Positions 57,462 to 64,000 of a stretch of DNA of 64,000 nucleotides are shown piece after piece; position 1 is the first letter of the stretch, and every line of letters starts with the position of its first letter. Below the pieces are notes generated by a model. The model made no database searches. It saw only the letters and a program-made list of their open reading frames with translations, and was not told where the DNA came from. Origin of the DNA: G963662675 sp963662675 (GTDB lineage Bacteria; Bacteroidota; Bacteroidia; Bacteroidales; Prolixibacteraceae); the NCBI GenBank assembly GCA_963662675.2, contig CAXXHP010000004.1, forward strand, positions 186,001 to 250,000. Reading direction: 5' to 3'. The position numbers and the translations under genes were made by a program.

Positions 57462-57824
57462 ATGGAAATTAAAGGGAAAATAAATCAAATTTTACCAGTT
57501 GCTTCAGGTGTTAGTAAGGCTGGTAAGGAATGGAAAAAGCAAGAGTTTGTAATTGATGTAGAAGATGGGCAATTCCCAAAACAAATCTGCTTCACGTTAT
57601 TTAATGATAAGATCAATCTGGTAGAAGGTTTAACAACAAGTACTGATGTTAATGTATCATTTTCTGTTGAATCTCGTGAGTTTAATGGTAGGTGGTATCA
57701 CAATATAAATGCATGGAAAGTTGATCGATTATCAATGGACGCTCCCGGCGATTATCCTCCTGGATTTTCTGCAGATGATGCTCCTCCAGAACCAATGGGG
57801 AATGGTGATGACTTACCGTTCTAG
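57462..57824 (+). CDS. DUF3127 family OB-fold protein with SSB-like acidic tail
   Basis: A 120-residue protein of the DUF3127 family. The N-terminal half (EIKGKINQILPVASGVSKAG, then KKQEFVIDVEDGQ) fits an OB fold. The C-terminus (from about residue 95) is flexible, rich in Pro, Gly and Asp, and ends GDDLPF. That ending closely resembles the DDDIPF tip by which single-stranded DNA-binding protein recruits repair proteins. I infer a DNA-related role by this analogy only. It stands alone after a terminator. Confidence 0.8.
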   Translation: MEIKGKINQILPVASGVSKAGKEWKKQEFVIDVEDGQFPKQICFTLFNDKINLVEGLTTSTDVNVSFSVESREFNGRWYHNINAWKVDRLSMDAPGDYPPGFSADDAPPEPMGNGDDLPF

Positions 57825-58021
57825 TTTTTGAAATAGAATAGCATTGAGATCTTTATGTACATAAGCGGGGTAATTGCCCCGCTTTTATTTTGATGTTGAG
57901 TATTGTGAGTTAATGATGTTTCTCCCGTTTAGAATCCTTTGTTTGAGAGATAAGAATGAATCACGATCTGGCAATTAGGATGGTTGAATATCTTCTTATA
58001 ATATGATGAAAGCATACGAAG

Positions 58022-60043
58022 CTAGCACGTGATATAAAAACTAAATTCTGAACCTTCTTTGGGATTTGATTTCACTGTAATTTCTCCTCCGAGTAATTGT
58101 ATAATATTTTTAGAAATTGCTAATCCTAGCCCTGTTCCACCATATGTGTTTTTTGAATTGTTTTTTGCTTGGATAAAACGTTCAAATATGGCTTCCGATT
58201 CCTTTTCAGAAATGCCAATCCCCGTGTCCTGAATATTGAAATATATTCGGTTTTCATATGCATGAACAGATAATTTTACATATCCTTGGTTCGTGAATTT
58301 AAAAGCGTTTCCAATTAAGTTATCTAATACTTGTTTTAGCCTGAACTCATCGGAATGGCAAGTGAAATCTTTACCAAGATTATTCTCAAATTTGAAAACG
58401 ATACCAGATGTTCCTTTTTTTGCAAGGCTTTCTTGAAACTGAACCTGAATGTTTTCAAGAAATTCATTTAAGTTAAAATGCTTTTTAATGACGTTTAATT
58501 GATTTGATTCAATTTTTGAAATATCAATAATGTCATTTATCAAGTTCATTAAAAACTCGCCATTCTGACCGATCAATTTGGTGAACGATTTTTTGTCGTT
58601 TTGCGAAATTGAACTGTCTTGAAGTAATTCTGAAAAACCGATTATGGCGTTCATTGGCGTTCTTATTTCATGCGACATATTTGCAAGAAATGCCGTCTTT
58701 AGTCGATCGGATTCTTGTGCTTTCTGCTGTTCAGTTACCAGCTGTATATGTACTTTCGATCTCTCTTCAATCATTTCGTTAGCAATGGTTGCCATATTAC
58801 TGAATTCTTCAAAATGGAGTTTGCTCACTTCAATTGGCAGGTAGTCTTTTTTTCCATGTTTAAAAAAATGGGTAAAATACATGAAGTCTGCTTTGTAGTT
58901 TTTGTTGAAACGATGAATGATGAAAATCTCAATCCCAAGTACAATAAATAGGACAAAGAGGATGAGTAACAAATTGTTGACAAGCCCTTTTTTTAAATCT
59001 TCCATTTGTATAAATAGATCTTGATCAACTTCATTCTTATTGAAACTTGCAATAAGTATCCAGTCTGAGTTTTCAATTTTTTTGGCATAGGATATCAAAT
59101 CGACAAACCCTTGTTCTTCTTTTTCCCCCACATTAAGTGAAAAATAACCGCCTTCCACATTAGAAAGGGCAGTCTCTGTGCCTTTTTCGTAAAACCTTAA
59201 TGCCCCATTGTCAACATGTAGCTCTGAATTCCCATCATTCGTAATTATTTCTCCGTTAAAAACGATTGGCGTTCCATTGGTCTCATATAAGTACACACTG
59301 CCTCCATACCGAAATTGTTCTGAGCTTATTTTTTGGGCTATTACCGATTTGAATGAAGTGTAATAGTCTTCGAGATAACATTTTGCACCAAAGTACCAGT
59401 CAAACGGCTCAAACTTCTTTATGTATGTAATTTTACTCTCTGGCTTATTCAGATTTATTAATTTTCCCGAGCCATAATGAATGAACCCATCTTCCTTGCT
59501 TTCTAATAGCTCAATTTCTTTTAGAATGACATTGTTGCCATTGTTGTCTTTTAGTTCCTTTAAGTTTTGGCCGGTAAATTCAGGGTTCCCTTTGTAAAAT
59601 ACACCAGTTCCGTCCATTCCGCTAATAAACACATGGTTAAAGGGGTTATTCCATTGGATTGCAGAAATAGCGTTGGTAATCAGTTCTTTAATTTGATTGT
59701 CTGGCATCTTTCCATGGTACTGGGAGTAAAGCTTATTCGCTATATTGTATGAGTAAGAAACGTTAGTAACCAAATTGTCAGTGATGTCTGATACGAATTG
59801 ATTATGTTGGTTTTCAATATAAATAGTTTCAACATCAATTAAAACTTTTATGAATATTTTACGTTTATCAATATTTTCATATCGCTGTTGATTACTGATC
59901 CGTTGGAATAATAAGTACTGCTGAACAGAAATGATACACGCAATTCCTATCGTTATAACAATAGTTGAGAATAAGATTATCCTACGAATATAATCTGCGA
60001 CATTTTTTGACATAATGCCGGATTTTAATTCCCCTTTGGACAT
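58022..60043 (-). CDS. Sensor histidine kinase with periplasmic Cache domain
   Basis: A 673-residue membrane sensor kinase. TM1 (about residues 20-42, IILFSTIVITIGIACIISV) and TM2 (about 353-375, GLVNNLLLILFVLFIVLGIE) enclose a Cache-type ligand-binding domain (VFISGMDGTGVFYKGNPEFT, IKKFEPFDWYFGAKCYLEDY). Cytoplasmic helices precede the HisKA segment AFLANMSHEIRTPMNAIIGF, where the His is phosphorylated, and the HATPase domain with DTGIGISEKESEAIFERF and GGTGLGLAISKNIIQL. No response regulator gene is adjacent, so it is an orphan. A second start at 60013 (MSKNVADYIRR) is equally possible. Confidence 0.9.
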   Translation of the reverse strand: MSKGELKSGIMSKNVADYIRRIILFSTIVITIGIACIISVQQYLLFQRISNQQRYENIDKRKIFIKVLIDVETIYIENQHNQFVSDITDNLVTNVSYSYNIANKLYSQYHGKMPDNQIKELITNAISAIQWNNPFNHVFISGMDGTGVFYKGNPEFTGQNLKELKDNNGNNVILKEIELLESKEDGFIHYGSGKLINLNKPESKITYIKKFEPFDWYFGAKCYLEDYYTSFKSVIAQKISSEQFRYGGSVYLYETNGTPIVFNGEIITNDGNSELHVDNGALRFYEKGTETALSNVEGGYFSLNVGEKEEQGFVDLISYAKKIENSDWILIASFNKNEVDQDLFIQMEDLKKGLVNNLLLILFVLFIVLGIEIFIIHRFNKNYKADFMYFTHFFKHGKKDYLPIEVSKLHFEEFSNMATIANEMIEERSKVHIQLVTEQQKAQESDRLKTAFLANMSHEIRTPMNAIIGFSELLQDSSISQNDKKSFTKLIGQNGEFLMNLINDIIDISKIESNQLNVIKKHFNLNEFLENIQVQFQESLAKKGTSGIVFKFENNLGKDFTCHSDEFRLKQVLDNLIGNAFKFTNQGYVKLSVHAYENRIYFNIQDTGIGISEKESEAIFERFIQAKNNSKNTYGGTGLGLAISKNIIQLLGGEITVKSNPKEGSEFSFYITC

Positions 60044-60346
60044 GAGTTTAAGCGATCTATTATTGGGTTGAAATTCAAATCTCTGCTAAATTATTATAAT
60101 AATTGAGACGATGGTCGTTAATAAGAGACTTTGATTGTTAAAAACATAAAAGTGACAAAATATTAATGCTAAGTGCAGGTAAATCATGAAGAATTAAGTC
60201 TATTAGTCTTTAGTTCATTTTGTTGTTAAAACATGTTAAACATTTTAAACGAATTAAAATGTGAGGGATTCTGGCATTCATTATGAGTTAATTTTATGCA
60301 ATTTTGTGAGAACAGTTATTTTAAGAACTATTAATTATTAATTGCT
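60044..60346. other. Divergent intergenic region of the kinase and htrA genes
   Basis: AT-rich stretch without a reading frame. It holds a perfect 16-base palindrome AATTATTATAATAATT at 60089-60104. No clear TAnnTTTG box was found ahead of htrA. The palindrome may be chance in AT-rich DNA or a regulator site. Confidence 0.4.
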
Positions 60347-61795
60347 ATGAGAGATTTTAAAAAATTAATCTTAATTGTTTTTATTGCATTAAGTAGTGCT
60401 TTTGTTGCGGTATGGACTTACTCTCGTTTTTTTAATGAGCCACAAATCGTCAGTGTGTCAGAACAGCAAGCAATGCGTTATGCAAGCATGGGATCTGCAC
60501 CTCAAGGCGAAGCACCAGATCTTACTTTTGCTGCCGAAAATTCAGTACATTCTGTCGTACATGTTAAGGTTACATCTACCGAAAGTGTTTCATATTATAA
60601 TAATCCTTTTTATGAATGGTTTTATGGAGATCGTAGTCAAAACCAACAAAGGCCACAACAAACCATGGGATCTGGTTCTGGCGTTATCATCTCTTCGGAT
60701 GGTTATATTGTGACAAATAATCATGTTGTAGATGATGCCGATAAAATTGAAATCATTCTAAATGATAATCGTGAATTTGAAGCAACACTTATTGGAGTGG
60801 ATGAAAATACAGATATCGCTTTGCTTAAGATTGAGGCAACTGATTTACGGACATTAAAATTCGGAAATTCAGAAGCATTAAAGCTAGGCGAGTGGGTATT
60901 GGCTGTTGGTAATCCTTTCAACCTAACATCAACCGTTACTGCAGGTATTGTAAGTGCTAAAAGTAGAAACATCGGTATTAATTCCGGATCAATGAAAATT
61001 GAAGCATTTATTCAAACAGATGCCGCTGTTAATCCGGGAAATAGTGGCGGTGCTTTGGTAAATATGAATAGTGAATTAGTTGGTATTAATACGGCAATAG
61101 CATCACAAACCGGTTCATATAGTGGCTATTCATTTGCTGTTCCTTCATCAATTGTTGAAAAAGTTGTATCAGACCTCAAAGAGTATGGGCAAGTACAACG
61201 TGCTTTGCTTGGAGTAACCATAGCAAGTGTGACAGCTGATATTGCGGAAAAATATAAGCTTGAAAAAATTGAGGGTGTTTTCATTAGTGCTGTAACGGAT
61301 GATAGTGGTGCAGAAGAGGCTGGGATAAGAGCCGAAGATGTAATTTTAAGCGTGGATGGAGTCGTAGTGAATTCAAGTTCAGAACTTCAAGTGCAGATCA
61401 GCAAGCATAAACCTGGCGATGTTGTAAAAGTTTTGATAAAAAGAGACAACAAATCGAAACCATATGACATTAGGCTCCGTAACATGCACGGAGATACGGA
61501 AATTCTTACCACAAGCGACAATGAGTTCCTTGGTGCCGAATTTGACAATATTTCAGATAATGAGAAATATAACCTTCGCATTAGCCATGGAATAAAAATT
61601 GACAAATTAAATAACGGGAAACTAAAAGATGCCGGTCTTCGAGAAGGATTTATCATTACTTACGTAAACAAAGAGCAGGTTGGCGGAGTTAGTGATTTTA
61701 GAAAGATTGTAAAAAGGGCTGAGGGGGGTATTTTAATCGAAGGATTATATGCCAATGGGAAACCAACTTACTTTGTTATTTCTGCTGAAGAATAA
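60347..61795 (+). CDS. Do/DegP-family serine protease (HtrA)
   Basis: A 482-residue envelope protease. An N-terminal hydrophobic anchor (about residues 7-24) leaves it in the periplasm. The catalytic triad is His126 (YIVTNNHVVDDAD), Asp156 (ENTDIALLKIE) and Ser233 (NPGNSGGALVNMN). Two PDZ domains follow (GVFISAVTDDSGAEEAGIRA at about 307, and DAGLREGFIITYVNKEQVG at about 440). Such proteases degrade or rescue misfolded envelope proteins. It is not adjacent to regulator genes. The neighbour on the other side is the primary sigma factor. Confidence 0.95.
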   Translation: MRDFKKLILIVFIALSSAFVAVWTYSRFFNEPQIVSVSEQQAMRYASMGSAPQGEAPDLTFAAENSVHSVVHVKVTSTESVSYYNNPFYEWFYGDRSQNQQRPQQTMGSGSGVIISSDGYIVTNNHVVDDADKIEIILNDNREFEATLIGVDENTDIALLKIEATDLRTLKFGNSEALKLGEWVLAVGNPFNLTSTVTAGIVSAKSRNIGINSGSMKIEAFIQTDAAVNPGNSGGALVNMNSELVGINTAIASQTGSYSGYSFAVPSSIVEKVVSDLKEYGQVQRALLGVTIASVTADIAEKYKLEKIEGVFISAVTDDSGAEEAGIRAEDVILSVDGVVVNSSSELQVQISKHKPGDVVKVLIKRDNKSKPYDIRLRNMHGDTEILTTSDNEFLGAEFDNISDNEKYNLRISHGIKIDKLNNGKLKDAGLREGFIITYVNKEQVGGVSDFRKIVKRAEGGILIEGLYANGKPTYFVISAEE

Positions 61796-61852
61796 TAAAT
61801 TACGACTTGTTAATTAACAAATTGAGTCTTTAATCCCCAAGCCATCATTTAT

Positions 61853-61885
61853 TTTTGAATTATTGACGTTAAACGTCTATATTTG
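61853..61885 (+). promoter_or_regulatory. Candidate rpoD promoter with dyad between its elements
   Basis: TTTG (61853-61856) and TATATTTG (61878-61885) are separated by 21 bases, the standard spacing of the Bacteroidota -33/-7 promoter. Between them lies GACGTT-A-AACGTC (61865-61877), a perfect 6-bp dyad that directly touches the -7 box. The TTG at 61863 in this stretch is therefore not a translation start. Confidence 0.6.
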
Positions 61886-61907
61886 CACGGATTTTTTAAA
61901 AGGGTAT

Positions 61908-62768
61908 ATGAGACAATTAAAGATTACAAAATCTATTACAAACCGCGAGAGCGCCTCGTTGGATAAGTATCTTCAGGAAATTGGTAAGGAAGAACTTATT
62001 TCAGTTGAAGAGGAAGTTGAATTAGCACAGCGTATTAAAAAAGGTGATCAGGCTGCATTAGAAAAGCTGACCCGTGCTAACTTGCGTTTCGTAGTTTCGG
62101 TAGCAAAACAATATCAGAATCAAGGATTAAGTTTGCCTGACTTAATTAATGAAGGTAACCTTGGTTTGATAAAAGCGGCTGAAAAGTTTGATGAAACGCG
62201 CGGGTTTAAGTTTATTTCGTATGCAGTATGGTGGATTCGCCAGTCGATTCTTCAAGCTTTAGCCGAGCAATCTCGTATTGTTCGATTACCGCTAAACCAA
62301 GTAGGTTCGTTGAATAAAATCAACAAAGCATTTTCGAAATTCGAACAAGAGAACGAGCGAAAGCCATCTCCTGAAGAATTGGCTGAAAAGCTAGAGCTGC
62401 CAGCTGAAAAAGTTGCAGATACTCTTAGGGTCTCAGGCCGCCATATTTCGGTGGATGCCCCATTTGTTGAAGGCGAAGATAATAGCTTGCTTGATGTGTT
62501 GGTGAACAATGATTCTCCTAATGCTGACCGTAGTCTGATGATGGAATCATTGGCGCGCGAAATTGAACGATCTCTCGCTACCCTTACTGAAAGAGAAAGT
62601 GACATCATCAGGATGTTCTTTGGAATTGGCTGCCAGGAGATGACCCTGGAGGAAATTGGAGAAAGATTTGGGCTAACCCGGGAAAGGGTGCGCCAGATAA
62701 AAGAAAAAGCAATCAGACGATTGCGACACACATCCAGAAGCAAATTGCTTAAAACATATCTTGGATAA
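61908..62768 (+). CDS. rpoD: Primary RNA polymerase sigma factor (RpoD, short Bacteroidota type)
   Basis: A 286-residue sigma-70 factor. It starts MRQLKITKSITNRESASLDK and lacks region 1.1, which is usual for Bacteroidota. Region 2 includes LRFVVSVAKQYQNQGLSLPD and RGFKFISYAVWWIRQSIL (promoter -7 recognition), region 3 includes LEQENERKPSPEELAE-like helices (FEQENERKPSPEELAEKL), and region 4.2 ends with TLEEIGERFGLTRERVRQIK, the helix-turn-helix for the -33 box. The longer reading from 61863 begins inside the promoter. A terminator follows after eight bases. Confidence 0.97.
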   Translation: MRQLKITKSITNRESASLDKYLQEIGKEELISVEEEVELAQRIKKGDQAALEKLTRANLRFVVSVAKQYQNQGLSLPDLINEGNLGLIKAAEKFDETRGFKFISYAVWWIRQSILQALAEQSRIVRLPLNQVGSLNKINKAFSKFEQENERKPSPEELAEKLELPAEKVADTLRVSGRHISVDAPFVEGEDNSLLDVLVNNDSPNADRSLMMESLAREIERSLATLTERESDIIRMFFGIGCQEMTLEEIGERFGLTRERVRQIKEKAIRRLRHTSRSKLLKTYLG

Positions 62769-62776
62769 TTTCTTTT

Positions 62777-62803
62777 AACCGCCCATCGAGGCGGTTTTTT
62801 TTA
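62777..62803 (+). terminator. Rho-independent terminator after rpoD
   Basis: AACCGCC (62777-62783) pairs with GGCGGTT (62790-62796) around a 6-base loop and is followed by eight T residues. Confidence 0.9.
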
Positions 62804-62928
62804 TGCTTTTTTTCTTGCGATTTCTAATTTGGTAACCATTACCTCTTATTGATATGGTTTATATCTCTGAATAGAGGTCAAACTTACAATCTATGCCATA
62901 CATTCTTGGCGTTTCATGTTCATTAAGG

Positions 62929-62968
62929 TGACAAATCGTCATTTTGCATCTATGGCACAGGCTTTGAA
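62929..62968 (+). promoter_or_regulatory. Candidate sigma-54-like promoter and upstream dyad of htpG
   Basis: TGGCAC (62953-62958) and TTGAA (62964-62968) have the spacing of a sigma-54 promoter (TGGCACG-N4-TTGCA), with the GC of the -12 element read here as GA. A dyad TGACaaatcGTCA (62929-62941) sits 11 bases upstream. The htpG ATG is 49 bases downstream of the -12 box. No TAnnTTTG box was seen. Confidence 0.35.
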
Positions 62969-63017
62969 AAAGAGGAGCAGTCAAAATATGAATATTAACT
63001 GTAAAAATTAAATAGCG

Positions 63018-64000
63018 ATGCAAAAAGGTAAAATTGGCGTTTCAAGTGACAATTTATTCCCAATCATCAAAAAGTTCCTTTATTCTGATCACGATATCTT
63101 TTTACGTGAAATAGTATCAAATGCTGTTGATGCTACCCAAAAGCTAAAAACACTGGCTGCACGTGGCGAGACTAGCGTATCTATTGAGAATGCAAAGGTG
63201 AAAGTATCTTTAGATGAAGACCAGAAAACAATAACGATTTCAGATAATGGAATTGGGATGACCGCCGAAGAAGTTGAAAAGTATATTAATCAAATTGCCT
63301 TTTCAGGTGCAAATGAATTTCTGGAGAAGTATGAAGATGATGCAAATGCCATTATTGGACACTTTGGGTTAGGGTTTTACTCTTCTTTTATGATTTCGCA
63401 TAAAGTTGAAATTGTGAGTAAATCATACATAGAAGGCTCACAAGCTATTAAATGGTCGTGCGATGGTAGTCCAGAGTACAATATTGAAGATGCTGATAAA
63501 GAAGAAGTAGGAACTGACATTATTATGTATGTTAATGAAGAGTCGCAAGAGTTTCTAAATAAAGCGCGTCTTTCTGATTTGCTTAATAAATACTGTAAGT
63601 TCCTTCCTGTTCCTGTTGTTTTTGGACAGAAATCTGAATGGAAAGATGGCAAGGAGGTTGAAACTGGAGAAGAGAACCAAATCAATGATATTGCACCGGC
63701 TTGGACGAAAAAGCCTGTAGACCTTAAGGATGAGGATTATAAATCCTTCTATAAACAACTTTATCCGAATACAGAAGATCCTCTTTTTCACATTCACCTA
63801 AATGTTGATTACCCATTCAATTTAACGGGGATTTTGTACTTCCCGAAGTTGAAAAACACGATTGAAGTTCAGAAGAATAAAATACAATTGTATTGCAGTC
63901 AAGTGTTTGTGACTGATTCTGTTGAAGGTATTGTTCCTGAATTTTTGACTTTGCTTCATGGCGTAATTGATTCTCCGGATATTCCGCTTAATGTTTCTCG
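63018..64000 (+). CDS. htpG: Molecular chaperone HtpG (Hsp90), N-terminal part
   Basis: The start is visible, and the gene runs out of the right edge after 327 codons. The beginning MQKGKIGVSSDNLFPIIKKF and the ATP-binding segments SDHDIFLREIVSNAVDATQK, KTITISDNGIGMTAEEVEKY, NQIAFSGANEFLEKY and GHFGLGFYSSFM are the N-terminal GHKL ATPase of Hsp90. The ATP lid and the middle domain beginning (IPLNVSR-type sequence DIPLNVS at the end) are also seen. HtpG stabilises client proteins, and the ATPase residues (Glu of LREIVSNAVDA, with NAVDA for the more usual NAxDA) are intact. Confidence 0.97.
   Translation, partial: MQKGKIGVSSDNLFPIIKKFLYSDHDIFLREIVSNAVDATQKLKTLAARGETSVSIENAKVKVSLDEDQKTITISDNGIGMTAEEVEKYINQIAFSGANEFLEKYEDDANAIIGHFGLGFYSSFMISHKVEIVSKSYIEGSQAIKWSCDGSPEYNIEDADKEEVGTDIIMYVNEESQEFLNKARLSDLLNKYCKFLPVPVVFGQKSEWKDGKEVETGEENQINDIAPAWTKKPVDLKDEDYKSFYKQLYPNTEDPLFHIHLNVDYPFNLTGILYFPKLKNTIEVQKNKIQLYCSQVFVTDSVEGIVPEFLTLLHGVIDSPDIPLNVS

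Noticed and set aside
61863..61907. Upstream TTG start for rpoD
   Set aside because: It lies between the -33 and -7 promoter elements and so would not be on the transcript. The ATG at 61908 fits the family start.
62839..62879. Bulged hairpin ACCTCT...AGAGGT between rpoD and htpG
   Set aside because: Pairing needs several bulges and it lies after the rpoD terminator. It may be chance and no function is evident.
1..64000. CRISPR arrays, insertion sequences, prophage genes and known riboswitches
   Set aside because: No regularly spaced direct repeats, transposase or integrase frames, or recognisable riboswitch motifs were found by reading. A covariance-model scan was not possible.

Overview
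The window is a gene-dense, AT-rich piece of a Bacteroidota chromosome. The assignment rests on several observations: promoter-like sequences of the Bacteroidota type (TAnnTTTG) ahead of many genes, a short primary sigma factor without region 1.1, a full Rnf operon headed by rseC, DUF3127, DUF5063 and DUF2795 proteins, an outer-membrane assembly cluster of OstA-like and PpiC-type proteins, and a dipeptidyl peptidase III with the HECLGH zinc motif known from Bacteroides. A marine, anaerobic or facultative member of the Marinilabiliales/Prolixibacteraceae/Marinifilaceae area of the order Bacteroidales is my best guess. It cannot be proved from this window. No prophage, insertion sequence, CRISPR array or defence island was seen. 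Nearly everything is vertically inherited core genome.

Layout. 1-5.1 kb: the end of a prohibitin-like gene, a thioesterase, a small hypothetical, a Gfo/Idh/MocA oxidoreductase, an alginate-export-type porin, then about 1 kb of non-coding sequence with several inverted repeats, and tRNA-Ser(UGA). 5.4-8.4 kb: HU, a TrmH-type tRNA methyltransferase and dipeptidyl peptidase III. 8.5-14.4 kb: a palindromic repeat and the rseC-rnfBCDGEA operon (ferredoxin:NAD+ oxidoreductase). 14.7-18.6 kb: recG, an ABC ATPase, a cobalamin adenosyltransferase and a DUF2795 protein. 18.6-26.8 kb: one long leftward cluster, guaB followed by three periplasmic-folding proteins, a MoxR ATPase and an OstA/LptA-like protein. 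26.9-32.0 kb: recQ, DUF5063, a 3'-5' exonuclease, an RlmI-like methyltransferase and an RRM protein. 32.0-36.3 kb: dnaA, a YigZ protein, and pyrBI with a GAF-domain protein.

36.5-42 kb: an MCE/MlaD protein and a cell-wall amidase, divergent from an LptD-like outer-membrane protein. 42-47.6 kb: a SlyD-like FKBP, aroC, DUF134, a dicarboxylate symporter and phoH-purC. 47.8-57.8 kb: a secreted basic protein, ruvX, def, comEC, trkA-trkH, a threonylcarbamoyl-AMP synthase, mnmD, two tandem FKBPs and DUF3127. 58-64 kb: a Cache-domain histidine kinase, a DegP/HtrA protease, the primary sigma factor and the first half of htpG.

Functional themes are envelope biogenesis and quality control (OstA-like, LptD-like, three PpiC/SurA-like proteins, MlaD, HtrA, FKBPs), energy conservation (Rnf), nucleotide synthesis (guaB, pyrBI, purC) and tRNA/rRNA modification (trmH, RlmI-like, mnmD, TsaC-like). 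The most interesting non-coding signals are three. First, a strong terminator hairpin sits inside a leader reading frame immediately before pyrB and looks like a transcription attenuator. Second, a sigma-54-like promoter with an upstream dyad lies before htpG. Third, nested inverted-repeat elements fill the intergenic region at 4.3-5.0 kb.
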